Below, piece after piece: positions 34,542 to 46,924 of a DNA stretch of 64,000 nt (position 1 is its first letter; every line of letters starts with the position of its first letter). The notes beneath the pieces are model-generated. The model made no database searches, was not told where the DNA came from, and worked only from the letters and a program-made list of their open reading frames with translations. The position numbers were made by a program, and so were the translations under genes. Location: assembly GCF_002735705.1 (NCBI RefSeq), contig NZ_PDZL01000025.1, forward strand, positions 1-64,000, in the 5' to 3' direction. This DNA is from Janthinobacterium sp. BJB426. GTDB lineage: Bacteria > Pseudomonadota > Gammaproteobacteria > Burkholderiales > Burkholderiaceae_D.

Positions 34542-35306
34542 ATGGAACAGAAATGGCCGCAGCAAATCTGGATCGTGCGTCACGGCCAAAGTGCCGGCAA
34601 CGTGGCGCGCGATGCCGCCGAAGCGGAAAAACAGTTATTGATCGCCATCGCCGAGCGCGATGTCGACGTCCCCCTCTCCGAACTGGGCGCGCGCCAGGCG
34701 CAAGCCCTGGGCGACTGGTTCGCCACCCTTCCCCCTGAACAACAACCGACCGTCGTGCTGTATTCCCCGTACGTACGGGCGCAGCAGACGACACAAGCCG
34801 TGCTGACGCGCCTCGATGCAGACAGCCTGAGCGCCGTGGTGGCCGACGAGCGCCTGCGCGAAAAGGAATTCGGCATCCTCGACCGCCTGACCGTGCACGG
34901 CATCGCCAGCAAGTACCCGGAACTGTACGAACAGCGCCAGCACGTGGGCAAATTTTACTTCCGTCCACCGGGCGGCGAAAGTTGGTGCGACGTCATCCTG
35001 CGCCTGCGCAGCGTGCTCGACACCATCACCCGCGAATACCGGGGCGAACGGGTGCTGATCGTCGGCCACCAGGTCATCGTCAATTGCTTCCGCTACCTGC
35101 TGGAACGCTGCGACGAGCAAGCCATCCTGGCCATCGACAAGGCAGCCGACGTGCCCAACTGCGGCGTCACCTCGTATGCCTTCAACCCCGCCGTGGGCAA
35201 GCACGGCAGGCTGCAGCTGAACCTGTGCAACTTCGTCGCGCCGCTGGAAGCGGCCGGCACACCCGTCACGGCCCAGCCCGACATGCCGGCCGCGCCCAAA
35301 TCCTGA
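34542..35306 (+). CDS. Histidine phosphatase superfamily protein
   Basis: From ATG at 34542 the product is 254 residues, with AGAGGAAGG as ribosome site. The phosphoglycerate-mutase-like motif IVRHGQSAGN is near residue 8, with the second His in IVGHQVIVNCF and supporting residues LREKEFGIL. It is a cytosolic phosphatase or mutase; the substrate cannot be inferred. The next gene encodes NAD(P)H-hydrate dehydratase, 16 bases later. Confidence 0.9.
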   Translation: MEQKWPQQIWIVRHGQSAGNVARDAAEAEKQLLIAIAERDVDVPLSELGARQAQALGDWFATLPPEQQPTVVLYSPYVRAQQTTQAVLTRLDADSLSAVVADERLREKEFGILDRLTVHGIASKYPELYEQRQHVGKFYFRPPGGESWCDVILRLRSVLDTITREYRGERVLIVGHQVIVNCFRYLLERCDEQAILAIDKAADVPNCGVTSYAFNPAVGKHGRLQLNLCNFVAPLEAAGTPVTAQPDMPAAPKS

Positions 35307-35322
35307 TCCTTCGGAGGCATGC

Positions 35323-36201
35323 ATGGACACCACCGACATCACCCCATCCCTGCTGCGCTCCTGGCCCCTGCCCATGCCCCAGCCAGACGGCGACAAGGAA
35401 GTGCGCGGCCACCTGCTGATCATTGCCGGCTCGGCGGAAATGCCGGGCGCCATTGTGCTGGCCGCCACGGCCGCCCTGCGCGCGGGCGCCGGCAAGCTGA
35501 CCCTGGCGACGGGCGCGTCGGTGGCGGCGCAAGTGGCCATCGCCATGCCCGAGGCGCGGGTCATCGGCCTGGATGAAACGGCGCTGGGCGGCTTCCGGCA
35601 CGAAGCGCAACATCAGCTGGCGCCGCTGGCCGGCAAGGTGGACGCCGTGCTCGTCGGGCCAGGCATGTGCGACACGGCCGCAAGTTGCGAGCTGATGCGT
35701 CACCTGCTGCCCCTGTTTGCCGCCAGTCGCTTGATTCTTGACGCGTGCGCCATGCAAGTCGTGCGCAAGCCCGCGCACTTCCGCTTTGACCAACCGGTTC
35801 TGCTGACGCCGCACGCGGGCGAACTGGCCCAACTGATGGGCCTGTCAAAAGACGCCGTGCTGGCCGACCCGCATGCCTGCGCCGTGGACGCGGCGCGGCG
35901 CTGGAATGCCATCGTCGCCCTGAAAGGCGCACTGACCGTCATCGCCATGCCCGACGGCACCAGCTGGACACATGCGGGCGGCAACATCGGCCTGGCCATT
36001 TCCGGTTCCGGCGACACCCTGGCCGGCATCATCACGGGTCTGGCCGCGCGCGGCGCTCCGTTGGAGCAAGCGTGCGCCTGGGGCATCGCCCTGCATGCGC
36101 AGGCGGGCGAACAGCTGGCCCTGCGCTTCGGCATCCTCGGCTACTTGGCGCGCGAAATCCCGGCCGAGATTCCCGCCCTGCTGCGTCACCTGGCGGCATA
36201 A
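35323..36201 (+). CDS. nnrD: NAD(P)H-hydrate dehydratase
   Basis: The 292-residue product is the ADP/ATP-dependent dehydratase half only, without the NnrE epimerase domain. Key blocks are HLLIIAGSAEMPGAIVLAATAALRAGAGKLTLAT, VLVGPGM, RLILDACAMQ, LLTPHAGELAQLMG and GSGDTLAGIITGL, which contains the catalytic Asp. It repairs hydrated NAD(P)H. GGAGG precedes the start. It appears to form a two-gene unit with the histidine phosphatase. Confidence 0.93.
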   Translation: MDTTDITPSLLRSWPLPMPQPDGDKEVRGHLLIIAGSAEMPGAIVLAATAALRAGAGKLTLATGASVAAQVAIAMPEARVIGLDETALGGFRHEAQHQLAPLAGKVDAVLVGPGMCDTAASCELMRHLLPLFAASRLILDACAMQVVRKPAHFRFDQPVLLTPHAGELAQLMGLSKDAVLADPHACAVDAARRWNAIVALKGALTVIAMPDGTSWTHAGGNIGLAISGSGDTLAGIITGLAARGAPLEQACAWGIALHAQAGEQLALRFGILGYLAREIPAEIPALLRHLAA

Positions 36202-36313
36202 AAACAACAGCATAAGCATATCCAGAAAGAATCGTTAGCGCCGGCGGGCGCCTCCCTTAAGCTCATGGCAACTGTTTCCACACCGACACTAATCGAGCCC
36301 AAAGGACACCGCC

Positions 36314-38827
<2,514 letters not shown>

Positions 38828-38844
38828 CGCCACGGAAAGAACCC

Positions 38845-39768
38845 ATGATCCTCAAGAAAATCTCCCACCTCGTCGCCGGCGCCTGCCTGAGCGCCCTCCT
38901 GCTGTCCAGCGCCCAGGCTGCCGCGCCGCTGGTACTGATGACGGACTTCGGCACGGCCGACGGCGCCGTGTCAGCCATGCATGGCGTCGCCTATGGCGTC
39001 GATCCCCACCTTACGATTTCGGATCTGACGCACCAGATTCCCGACTACGACATCTGGCTGGGCGCCTACCGCTTGTACCAGACGGCCAATTACTGGCCTC
39101 AAGGCACGGTGTTTGTTTCCGTCATCGATCCGGGCGTGGGCACGGCGCGCAAGTCGGTGGTGCTGAAAACCAAGGGCGGGCGCTACTTCGTGGGGCCGGA
39201 CAATGGCCTGTTCACCCTGATCGCCGAACGCGACGGCGTGGCCGAACTGCGCGAAATCGATGAAAAGGTCAACCGCCTGGCGGGCTCCGCCGAGTCGTAC
39301 ACCTTCCATGGCCGCGACGTGTACGCGTATGTGGGCGCGCGCCTGGCATCGGGCGCCATCACGTATGAACAGGTAGGCCCGCAATTGCCGAGCGAATCAG
39401 TAGTCAAGATTGCGTATCAAAAGCCTGTGCGCGACGGCAATACCATCCGCGGCATCGTGCCCGTGCTTGACGTCAAGTATGGCAATGTGTGGACGAATAT
39501 CCCGAAATCGCTGCTCGACGAATTGCAGGTGAAACTGCATGATCCGCTGCAAGTGCGCATCTTGCACAAGGGCAAGCAAGTGGCCAAGGTCACGGCGCCA
39601 TTCGAACACACATTTGGCGGCGTCGCCAAGGGCAAGCCGCTGGTCTATCTGAACAGCCTGCTCGACGTGGCTGTTGCCATCAGCCAGGGTGACTTTGCTG
39701 CCAAGCACCACGTCGAGTCGGGCGTGGATTGGGAAGTGGAAGTCAGCAAGGTCCCTGCCGCCAAATAA
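38845..39768 (+). CDS. Exported SAM hydroxide adenosyltransferase-like protein (DUF62 family)
   Basis: The 307-residue product has a Sec signal peptide ending SSAQA|AAP (about residue 26). The rest is a complete DUF62 protein: LVLMTDFGTADGAVSAMHGV with the conserved Asp, SDLTHQIPDYDIWLGAYRL, VSVIDPGVGTARKSVVLK and FVGPDNGLFTLIAE. DUF62 proteins hydrolyse S-adenosylmethionine to adenosine and methionine; relatives are fluorinase and chlorinase. Export to the periplasm is unusual, because SAM is cytosolic, and implies an imported adenosyl compound as substrate. It follows the TonB receptor closely. Confidence 0.9.
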   Translation: MILKKISHLVAGACLSALLLSSAQAAAPLVLMTDFGTADGAVSAMHGVAYGVDPHLTISDLTHQIPDYDIWLGAYRLYQTANYWPQGTVFVSVIDPGVGTARKSVVLKTKGGRYFVGPDNGLFTLIAERDGVAELREIDEKVNRLAGSAESYTFHGRDVYAYVGARLASGAITYEQVGPQLPSESVVKIAYQKPVRDGNTIRGIVPVLDVKYGNVWTNIPKSLLDELQVKLHDPLQVRILHKGKQVAKVTAPFEHTFGGVAKGKPLVYLNSLLDVAVAISQGDFAAKHHVESGVDWEVEVSKVPAAK

Positions 39769-40005
39769 ACCACCCGAACACGGCCAGGGCATCCTGTCCT
39801 GGCCCATCTCGTATCCCATGCGGGTTTGCGCTACGTCAAACGCAGCGCTCTCCCCGCCTCCGCCAGCACCACACCTGTGCAAGTCCGGTGAACCTGTACC
39901 GGCCCACCTACTCTAATCCTTGCAAGCGATGCCAGCCTTGTTCCAGATACGCAATCTGGCGAGGCATGCGTTTCCACGACAGTCTTACACTGAAAAGGAA
40001 CAATC

Positions 40006-40338
40006 ATGACGGCTCCACTCCTGACCACCAGCAAGCTCGTCCTTGGTAGCGCCATCGTCTGCGCGTTGCTGGGCGGTTGCAACAAACGCAATGACACCAG
40101 CACCACCGCCACGCCCGCCGCCACCGCGCCGGCAACGCCGCCCGCCACCAGCGGCACGTCCGGCACCACGGGCACCACCAACCCGGACACGCCAGCCGCC
40201 ACGCCTGGCATGGCACCAGGCACCACCACCAATCCCGATGGCACTACCACGCCACCCTCGACCACGCCGCCTCAAAATGGCACGACACCAGGAACAGGCA
40301 TAGGGACAAGCACTACGTCGCCACCACGCAACAGCTAG
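40006..40338 (+). CDS. Low-complexity lipoprotein, Thr/Pro-rich
   Basis: The 110-residue product has a lipoprotein signal with lipobox LLGGC and lipid attachment at Cys25. After that nearly every residue is Thr, Pro, Ala, Gly, Ser or Asn, with no globular fold expected. It is probably a surface or periplasmic tether. AAGGA precedes the ATG. The 237 bases before it hold no gene. Confidence 0.72.
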   Translation: MTAPLLTTSKLVLGSAIVCALLGGCNKRNDTSTTATPAATAPATPPATSGTSGTTGTTNPDTPAATPGMAPGTTTNPDGTTTPPSTTPPQNGTTPGTGIGTSTTSPPRNS

Positions 40339-40360
40339 CCCCCTTGCCAGACGAGCAGGC

Positions 40361-40390
40361 AAAAAAAGAGCCTTCCGAGGAAGGCTCTTG
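40361..40390 (-). terminator. Terminator of the RND efflux operon
   Basis: On the minus strand GAGCCTTCC-TC-GGAAGGCTC is followed by seven T. It lies about 40 bases after the RND permease stop codon. Confidence 0.92.
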
Positions 40391-40430
40391 AAATACCACT
40401 GCGCAGCGTGAGCTGCACCTTGGCCCGGTA

Positions 40431-43400
40431 TTACTTTTGCAGGCTGACCGACGCTGCTTTCGGCGTGCGGCGTCCCATCAGGAACAGCACGGCCTTTTTC
40501 AGCATGCGGTAGACGAAACGCACCAGCAGCAAGGTCAGTACGCACTCGACCAGGGTCAGGATCATGGCCACGGCGACGGGCATGCGCGCGGCGCGGCGGT
40601 GGAACTTGGCCACGGCGCCATCGCGGGCGATTTCGATGCTGTCATAGAAGGTCGGCACGACCAGCAAGGTCAAAATCGTCGAGGTGATGGTGCCGCCGAT
40701 GATGGCGATCGCCAATGGACGGTAGAACTCGCCGCCCTCGCCCAGGCCCAGTGCCACGGGGAACATGCCGGCGATCAGCGCAAACGTCGTCATCAGGATG
40801 GGGCGCAGACGCATGCGGCCTGCATACATCAGCGCGTCTTCGCGGCCATGGCCCTCTTCCTCGCGCTTGCGCGCCGCGTCCAGCAGCAGGATGGCGTTCT
40901 TGGCGACCAGGCCCATCAGCATGATGATACCGATAAAGCTCATCAGGTTGAGGGTGTTGTTCGTGATCACCAGCGCCACCACCACGCCGATCAAACTGAG
41001 CGGCAAGGACATCATCACGGCCACGGGCGCCGTGAAGGAACCGAATTGCATGACCAGGATCAAATACATCAGGCCGATACCCATCACCAGCGCGATCAGC
41101 ATTTCCGTGAACAACTCTTGCTGGTCCTGGCCGGCGCCACCGAGCGCCAGGCCGTAGCCGGGCGGGAAATCGATGGAGTTGGCCAGCTTCATGGCGTCGC
41201 TCGTCACTTCGCCATTCGAGCGGCCTTGCGCATTGGCCGATACGGTAATCGTGCGCTTGCCATTCTTGTGCTCGATGCCGGACGGGCCCTTGCCCATGGT
41301 AATGGTGGCGATCTGGTCGAGCGGCACCATTTGCGACGTGCCCGTCACGCTGATCGGCAGGCGCTCGATGTTTTCCGATGCCACGCGGTCGTCAGGGTGC
41401 AGACGGACGGCCACGTCGCGCGTTTCGCCCGTCGGATCGACCCAGTCGCCCACTTCCACGCCGGCGAATGCCACGCGCAACGATTGCGCCGCGTCATTGA
41501 CGGAAATGCCCATCGAGTTGGCCAGGCCACGGTTGAGCTCGATCTGCAGCTCATTCTTCGGGTCTTGCTCGGACAAGCCCACATCGACGGCGCCAGGAAT
41601 GGCGCGCAGCTTGTCCATATAGGCATTCGTGATTTCCATGAGCTTGCGCGAATCGGGACCCGTGAACTCCACCTGGATCGGCTTTTGCGAACCATTGCTC
41701 AAATCATCCTGCACCACGTATTCGGCACCCACCAGGCGCGACATCTTCTCGCGCAGCTCGACCGCGATTTCCTTGGCCGAACGCTTGCGGGTGTTGCGCT
41801 TGCCGATATCGACATACACGCGTCCGCCGCCCGCATTGATGGAGCTGTTGGTGTCCTTGGTTTCAGGCAAGGAACGCGCCAGCACGGCCGCCGCTTCCAG
41901 TTTCAGGCGCGAATACTCGATGCTGCTTGACGATGGCGTGCGCACATTGATCATCAAGTTGCCCGAATCGGATGCCGGCAAGAAACTCGTGCCGCCATGC
42001 GTAGCGTGCAGAACAATAGCGCCCACCAGGCTGCCGAAGGCGATGACGGCCATCCAGCGGCGGTGATGCAGGGCCCAGGCGATCACGCGGCCATAGCGGT
42101 CGGCCTGATGGTCGAACCAGTGGTTGAATTTTTCCAGCACGCGGCCGATACCTTTTTTCGGCGCCGAGTGTTCCTCGACCGGGTCGCCCCAGTAGGCCGA
42201 CAGCATCGGGTCGAGCGTAAACGAGATGCCCAGGCTGACGAGCACCGAACACGTCACCGTCAAGGCAAACGGACGGAACCATTCGCCGGAGATACCGGGC
42301 ATGAAGGCCACGGGGATGAAGACGGCGATGATGGAGAAGGTCGTGGCGGCCACGGCCATACCGATCTCGGCCGTGCCTTCCAGCGCGGCCGTGCGGCGAT
42401 CCTTGCCCATCTGCATGTGGCGCACGATGTTTTCACGCACCACGATGGCGTCATCGATCAGCACGCCAATGGCCAGCGACAGGCCCAGCAAGGTCATGAA
42501 GTTCAGGGTAAAGCCGCACAGCCACACGGCAATGAAGGCGGCAATCACGGACGTCGGCAGGCTCAGTGCCGTAATCAAGGTGGAACGCCACGAGTTCAGG
42601 AAGGCGTAGACGACGAAGATCGTCAGCACGGCGCCCAGCACCAGCGATTCGATCACGTTGTTCAAGCTATGCTGGGCGTTTTCGCCGCCGTCGCGCGTCA
42701 CTTGCAGGATCGTGCCTTTCGGCAAGGTCTTGTTGATTTCCGCCACCATGTCGCGGATCTTGTTGGCCACACTGACGGTGGAGGCGTCGCGCACGCGGGT
42801 GATCGAAATGCCCACGTTAGGCTTGCCGCTGCGCATGCTCAGGCTGTTGACTTCGGCAAAGCCATCTTCGATGGTGGCCACTTGCGCCAGGCGCACGATT
42901 TCCTCGCCGCGGCGCTTGATCACCACTTTCTCGAAGTCGCTTGGCGACTCGATGCGGCCCACGAGGCGGATGCTTTTCTCGTCCAGGGTGCCGCGCACCT
43001 TGCCCACCGGGGCATTCGTGTTCTGGTTGCGCAAGGCGGTGACGACATCGCTGACGGAAACATTGTATTCGCGCAACTTTTCCGCCCGCAGCAGCACGGA
43101 CAGTTCGCGCTTGAGCGATCCGCCCACGTTGACCAGTGCCACGCCATCGACGGTGCGGAAGCGGTCCGACAGCACGTCTTCGGCCAGGCGCGAAATTTCC
43201 GCATGGCTTTGCGTATTCGACGACAGCGCCAGCTGCATGATCGGCTCGGCGGCAGGGTCGATGCGCTGCAAGATGGGCTCGCGCATTTCCGTCGGCAACT
43301 TGTAGCGCACGGCGGCAATCGCATTGCGGATATTGTCGGACGCTTCGATCAAATTGGTATTGAAGGAAAACTTCAGGAAGATGCTGGCTGAACCTTCATT

Positions 43401-43652
43401 CGAATCGCTGTTGACTTCGGTCACGCCGGAAATGCTTTGCAGCGACTTTTCCAGGCGGTTCACCACTTCGCGCTCGACCGTATCGGGCGAGGCGCCAGGG
43501 TAAGGAATGCTGACGACGATGAAGGGCACTTCGACGTCCGGGTTCTGGTTGACGCGCAATTTCTTGAGCGCCAGCAAGCCGACGCACATCATGGCCAGGA
43601 TCAGGACGATAGTGGCGGTGGGCCGCTTGATACTGAAATCGGAAAGGAACAT
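40431..43652 (-). CDS. RND efflux transporter permease (HAE1 family)
   Basis: The 1073-residue product has the usual RND layout: twelve membrane spans and two large periplasmic loops (about residues 40-330 and 555-860). The proton-relay Asp pair is present in GVLIDDAIVVREN (about residue 407), together with the N-terminal FSIKRPTATIVLILAMM. The sequence favours the hydrophobic/amphiphilic drug-type family over heavy-metal pumps. It follows the adaptor gene by 3 bases. The outer-membrane factor is not in the window. Confidence 0.95.
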   Translation of the reverse strand: MFLSDFSIKRPTATIVLILAMMCVGLLALKKLRVNQNPDVEVPFIVVSIPYPGASPDTVEREVVNRLEKSLQSISGVTEVNSDSNEGSASIFLKFSFNTNLIEASDNIRNAIAAVRYKLPTEMREPILQRIDPAAEPIMQLALSSNTQSHAEISRLAEDVLSDRFRTVDGVALVNVGGSLKRELSVLLRAEKLREYNVSVSDVVTALRNQNTNAPVGKVRGTLDEKSIRLVGRIESPSDFEKVVIKRRGEEIVRLAQVATIEDGFAEVNSLSMRSGKPNVGISITRVRDASTVSVANKIRDMVAEINKTLPKGTILQVTRDGGENAQHSLNNVIESLVLGAVLTIFVVYAFLNSWRSTLITALSLPTSVIAAFIAVWLCGFTLNFMTLLGLSLAIGVLIDDAIVVRENIVRHMQMGKDRRTAALEGTAEIGMAVAATTFSIIAVFIPVAFMPGISGEWFRPFALTVTCSVLVSLGISFTLDPMLSAYWGDPVEEHSAPKKGIGRVLEKFNHWFDHQADRYGRVIAWALHHRRWMAVIAFGSLVGAIVLHATHGGTSFLPASDSGNLMINVRTPSSSSIEYSRLKLEAAAVLARSLPETKDTNSSINAGGGRVYVDIGKRNTRKRSAKEIAVELREKMSRLVGAEYVVQDDLSNGSQKPIQVEFTGPDSRKLMEITNAYMDKLRAIPGAVDVGLSEQDPKNELQIELNRGLANSMGISVNDAAQSLRVAFAGVEVGDWVDPTGETRDVAVRLHPDDRVASENIERLPISVTGTSQMVPLDQIATITMGKGPSGIEHKNGKRTITVSANAQGRSNGEVTSDAMKLANSIDFPPGYGLALGGAGQDQQELFTEMLIALVMGIGLMYLILVMQFGSFTAPVAVMMSLPLSLIGVVVALVITNNTLNLMSFIGIIMLMGLVAKNAILLLDAARKREEEGHGREDALMYAGRMRLRPILMTTFALIAGMFPVALGLGEGGEFYRPLAIAIIGGTITSTILTLLVVPTFYDSIEIARDGAVAKFHRRAARMPVAVAMILTLVECVLTLLLVRFVYRMLKKAVLFLMGRRTPKAASVSLQK

Positions 43653-43655
43653 GGC

Positions 43656-44828
43656 TTAGTTTCCTTTACCGGCAACGGCGGTGCTGCTGCTGGCCACGGC
43701 GGCGGCTGGCACGGCCTTGGCGGCCGTCAATTCCACTTTCTGACCATCCTTGAAGGTGGAGCCCGGCGTGCGCAGCACGGTGTCGCCACTGGCCAGGCCG
43801 CTTTGCACTTCCCACTGGCCCGTGCGCACGTCGCGCGCACCGATGTGCAGTGTGACTTTATGCAAAGCCTTGTCCTTGACTTTCCACGTGTACGTGACGT
43901 CGCCCGCCTTTACCAGGGCCGAGTCGGGGATCATCAGCGCGCTGACGGTTTCCGTCTCGATGCGCCCTTCCGCATACAGGCCGGCCACGCGCGGCTGTTC
44001 CTTGTCGTTGAAATCGACCAGCACGGCCACCTGGCGCGTGACGGCATTGGCGGCCGGATCGACGCGGCGCACCTTGCCCGCAAAATCCTGGCCTGGATAA
44101 CCATTGATGCGGAACAGCACGGGCTGGCCCACCTTGACGACGCCGATCTTGTCGGCCGACACCAGGCCTTCGAGGCGCATGCTGGTTGGATCGATGACCT
44201 TGATCAATTCCTTGCCGATTTGCGCCGTATCGCCATTCGATACCTTGCGCTCGCTCACGATGCCATCGAACGGCGCACGCACGAGGGTGCGCTGCAACTG
44301 CTGGCGGGCTTGCACGGCGCGGCTTTTCGCGGCGGACAAATCGCTTTGCGCATTATTGCGGCGAATTTCCGCGTCTTCCAGCGCCTGCGTCGACGTCATG
44401 CCCGAAGCGCGCAGGGTTTTCATGCGCTGGAACATGCGTTCGGACTGCTCCAGCACCTGGCTGGCGGCACGGCTGGCTTCCTCGGCCGAATTGAGGCTGT
44501 CGCGGATGGACGTTTCATCCAGGCGCACCAGCACGTCGCCCCGCTTGACGACTTCACCGTTTTCCTTCAGTACCTGGAGCACTACGGCCGATACTTCGGC
44601 GCGCAAGTCCGCGTTGCGCTCAGGCTGCACGGAACCGGTGATGACAGGCCCCGACGCCAGCGCATTGCTCTGGATGGTCAACAGGTCTTCCGGGGATACC
44701 AGCAAATTGACGGCAGCGCCCGCCTGTTCCTTGGCATTCTTGCCGCCCTTGCCGGGATCTTTGGACTCTTTGCCGCAGGCGGCCAGGGCAGAAGCGATTG
44801 CCAGAACAAACAGGGTTTTGCGCAACAT
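43656..44828 (-). CDS. RND efflux periplasmic adaptor lipoprotein
   Basis: The 390-residue product has a lipobox ending in Cys18 (ALAAC), then the hairpin-lipoyl-barrel adaptor fold: GDVLVRLDETSIRDSLNSAEEA, a coiled-coil hairpin, QRTLVRAPFDGIVSERKVSNGDTAQIG and a beta-barrel. A short Lys/Gly-rich linker follows the lipobox. It links the permease to the outer-membrane channel. GGAG precedes the start. Confidence 0.95.
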   Translation of the reverse strand: MLRKTLFVLAIASALAACGKESKDPGKGGKNAKEQAGAAVNLLVSPEDLLTIQSNALASGPVITGSVQPERNADLRAEVSAVVLQVLKENGEVVKRGDVLVRLDETSIRDSLNSAEEASRAASQVLEQSERMFQRMKTLRASGMTSTQALEDAEIRRNNAQSDLSAAKSRAVQARQQLQRTLVRAPFDGIVSERKVSNGDTAQIGKELIKVIDPTSMRLEGLVSADKIGVVKVGQPVLFRINGYPGQDFAGKVRRVDPAANAVTRQVAVLVDFNDKEQPRVAGLYAEGRIETETVSALMIPDSALVKAGDVTYTWKVKDKALHKVTLHIGARDVRTGQWEVQSGLASGDTVLRTPGSTFKDGQKVELTAAKAVPAAAVASSSTAVAGKGN

Positions 44829-45011
44829 GGGTAATTCTCCGGATAGATAGCACCACTACCGTTCCTGCTGCCCGGATAGGGCTGCAAGCGATAGCAAGCA
44901 TAATATTTTTATTAAAACCACAAGCGCCAAAGTATCCATGAGCGCGTCCGGGCATGTCAATCGGCGGCTTCCTGTAATGCTTTAATGAATGGATGAAACG
45001 TAGTTTTTACG

Positions 45012-45059
45012 CCCTGAAACGCAAAACCCCGCCTTGAAGCGGGGTTTTGCGTTTCAGGG
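45012..45059. terminator. Strong bidirectional hairpin terminator
   Basis: The inverted repeat reaches about 21 base pairs: CCCTGAAACGCAAAACCCCG pairs with CGGGGTTTTGCGTTTCAGGG around CTTGAA. It lies 10 bases after the divergent-PAP2 stop codon. The T-rich part of the stem gives a terminator in either direction. Confidence 0.85.
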
Positions 45060-45068
45060 GAAGCGAAC

Positions 45069-45494
45069 TTAGCGGGCAAACACGGTGTTGATCAGGAAAC
45101 CGATGGCCACGCCCGTGCACAGGCCGCCGGCGATTTCCACCAGGGTATGACCCATACGCTCGCGCAAGGTCTTGTGCGCGGGGCTGGCAGCTTCCCCGGC
45201 CAGGCGGTTGATGGCCGCCGCCTGCTTGCCCACGTGCTGGCGCAGGCTGTTGGCGTCGATGATGACGATGAAGGCCAAGGTCACGGCCACGCCAAAGGCG
45301 GGATGGCCTATGCCTTCGCGCAAGGCGATCAGGGTTGCCATGCTGGAAACAACGGCACTATGGTTGCTGGGAAAGCCGCCATTGCCGACCAGGCCGAACG
45401 CCCATTGCCGCGTGCGGACACTGTTGATCAGGAATTTGATCGGTCCGACCAGGATCCAGGCGATCAGGGGCGTGACGAGGTAAGCGATATCCAC
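45069..45494 (-). CDS. Divergent PAP2 family membrane protein (YuiD-like)
   Basis: The 141-residue product starts at GTG 45494, with AAGGA eight bases upstream. It has four membrane spans and the divergent PAP2 motifs VGNGGFPSNHSAVVSSMATLIALREG and RLRERMGHTLVEIAGG-like ending (LRERMGHTLVEI). The catalytic His region is conserved with DUF212 members, putative membrane phosphatases. Function in this organism is unknown. Confidence 0.9.
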   Translation of the reverse strand: MDIAYLVTPLIAWILVGPIKFLINSVRTRQWAFGLVGNGGFPSNHSAVVSSMATLIALREGIGHPAFGVAVTLAFIVIIDANSLRQHVGKQAAAINRLAGEAASPAHKTLRERMGHTLVEIAGGLCTGVAIGFLINTVFAR

Positions 45495-45662
45495 GGGGTA
45501 TTCCTTCTTATATATATGTAGAGAATGTGTCAGGGGCTGCGGCAGCCAGACAAGCGCGCCGCAATTATCGCAGATCAGCCGCGCCAGCAGAACTGTCTAT
45601 CGCCGACCTATAAAACGCCGCCCCAGGCGGCAACTAATATAAAATCATGGCATATACAACAA

Positions 45663-45676
45663 TTGACGTATATCAA
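45663..45676. promoter_or_regulatory. FNR/Anr-like box upstream of the DUF475 gene
   Basis: TTGAC-GTAT-ATCAA differs by one base from the FNR/Anr consensus TTGAT-N4-ATCAA. It centres about 73 bases before the DUF475 start codon. It suggests regulation by oxygen or nitrosative stress of the Ter module's first gene, but is an inference. Confidence 0.5.
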
Positions 45677-45742
45677 CACTGAGTGCGGCGCGCACAGCGG
45701 CGCGGATAATCAAACGTCTTTCACACTTGCAACGGGGTACTC

Positions 45743-46825
45743 ATGCGGCATTTCAGAATTTCCTTTTTAGTCACTTTTATCCTGATGGCGGTGTCAGGCT
45801 GGTGGGGTTACAGCCATGGCGGCATGCCAGGCATGATCCAGGCGCTGTGGATCACGGGCGTGCTGGGCATCATGGAAGTATCGCTGTCGTTCGACAATGC
45901 CGTGGTAAATGCCTCGGTCTTGCGTCACTGGAATGAATTCTGGCAAAAACTGTTCTTGACGGTCGGTATCCTCGTGGCCGTCTTCGGCATGCGGTTGCTG
46001 TTTCCACTGGTCATCGTTTCCGTCGCTACGGGCCTGGGCCTGGTCGACGTGTGGACCATGGCCACCACGACGCCCGATGTGTACGCCAAGCACCTGACGG
46101 ACAACCATGCGCAAGTGGCGGCCTTCGGTGGCGCCTTCCTGCTGCTGGTGTTCCTGAACTTCCTGTTCGACGATGAAAAAGAGTTGCACTGGCTGGGCTG
46201 GGCCGAGGAAAAAGTCAATGCGCTGGGCACCGAAAGCCTGGCCGTTCTGATCACCATGGGTGCCGTGGCCGCCTGCGTGGCAATGGGTCCCGTGGACGAA
46301 AAGTACAGCGTGCTCGCGTCTGGCATCGTCGGCATCGCCGTCTACATCGGCGTGAACTGGATCAGCGGCTTGCTGGAAGAAGGCGAACCGGACTTGCAGG
46401 ATGACGACGAGGAAGGCGCCGCGCCAGCCAGGAACGGCAATGGCGACCTCGTGAAAACGGTGGCGCGCGGCAGCATCGGCGGCTTCCTGTACCTGGAAGT
46501 GCTGGATGCCTCGTTCAGCTTTGACGGCGTGATCGGCGCGTTCGCCATCACCAACGACGTGGTCATCATCATGCTGGGCCTGGCCATCGGCGCCATGTTC
46601 GTGCGCTCGATGACGGTGTACCTGGTGCACAAGGGCACCCTGGACGAATTCGTCTACCTCGAGCACGGCGCCCATTATGCGATCGGCATCCTCGCCTTGA
46701 TCATGCTGGCGTCCGTCAAGTACCATATTCCGGAGTGGTTCACGGGCCTGTCGGGCGTGGCCTTCATCCTGGTCTCGCTGTGGTCATCCTTGCGTTATCG
46801 CAAACGGCACGCGGCACAAGCTTGA
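45743..46825 (+). CDS. TerC-like integral membrane protein (DUF475)
   Basis: The 360-residue product has about nine to ten membrane spans. The DUF475/TerC motifs LSFDNAVVNASVLRHWNEFW (about residues 48-67) and FSFDGVIGAFAITNDVVIIMLGLAIGAMFVRSM carry buried Asp and Asn residues suited to metal transport. DUF475 proteins occur in Ter clusters and are related to TerC, a candidate metal exporter or membrane partner of TerD proteins. An acidic cytosolic loop (EGEPDLQDDDEEG) is notable. terD follows about 100 bases later. Confidence 0.92.
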   Translation: MRHFRISFLVTFILMAVSGWWGYSHGGMPGMIQALWITGVLGIMEVSLSFDNAVVNASVLRHWNEFWQKLFLTVGILVAVFGMRLLFPLVIVSVATGLGLVDVWTMATTTPDVYAKHLTDNHAQVAAFGGAFLLLVFLNFLFDDEKELHWLGWAEEKVNALGTESLAVLITMGAVAACVAMGPVDEKYSVLASGIVGIAVYIGVNWISGLLEEGEPDLQDDDEEGAAPARNGNGDLVKTVARGSIGGFLYLEVLDASFSFDGVIGAFAITNDVVIIMLGLAIGAMFVRSMTVYLVHKGTLDEFVYLEHGAHYAIGILALIMLASVKYHIPEWFTGLSGVAFILVSLWSSLRYRKRHAAQA

Positions 46826-46924
46826 AATCGGGGGTTCCGCCCCCAATTGAGAGAGTAATGGCACGAGCGCCTGGCGCTCATCCCATGAAGGAATGTTTGC
46901 ACTTAATTACTAAAGGAGCACCAC

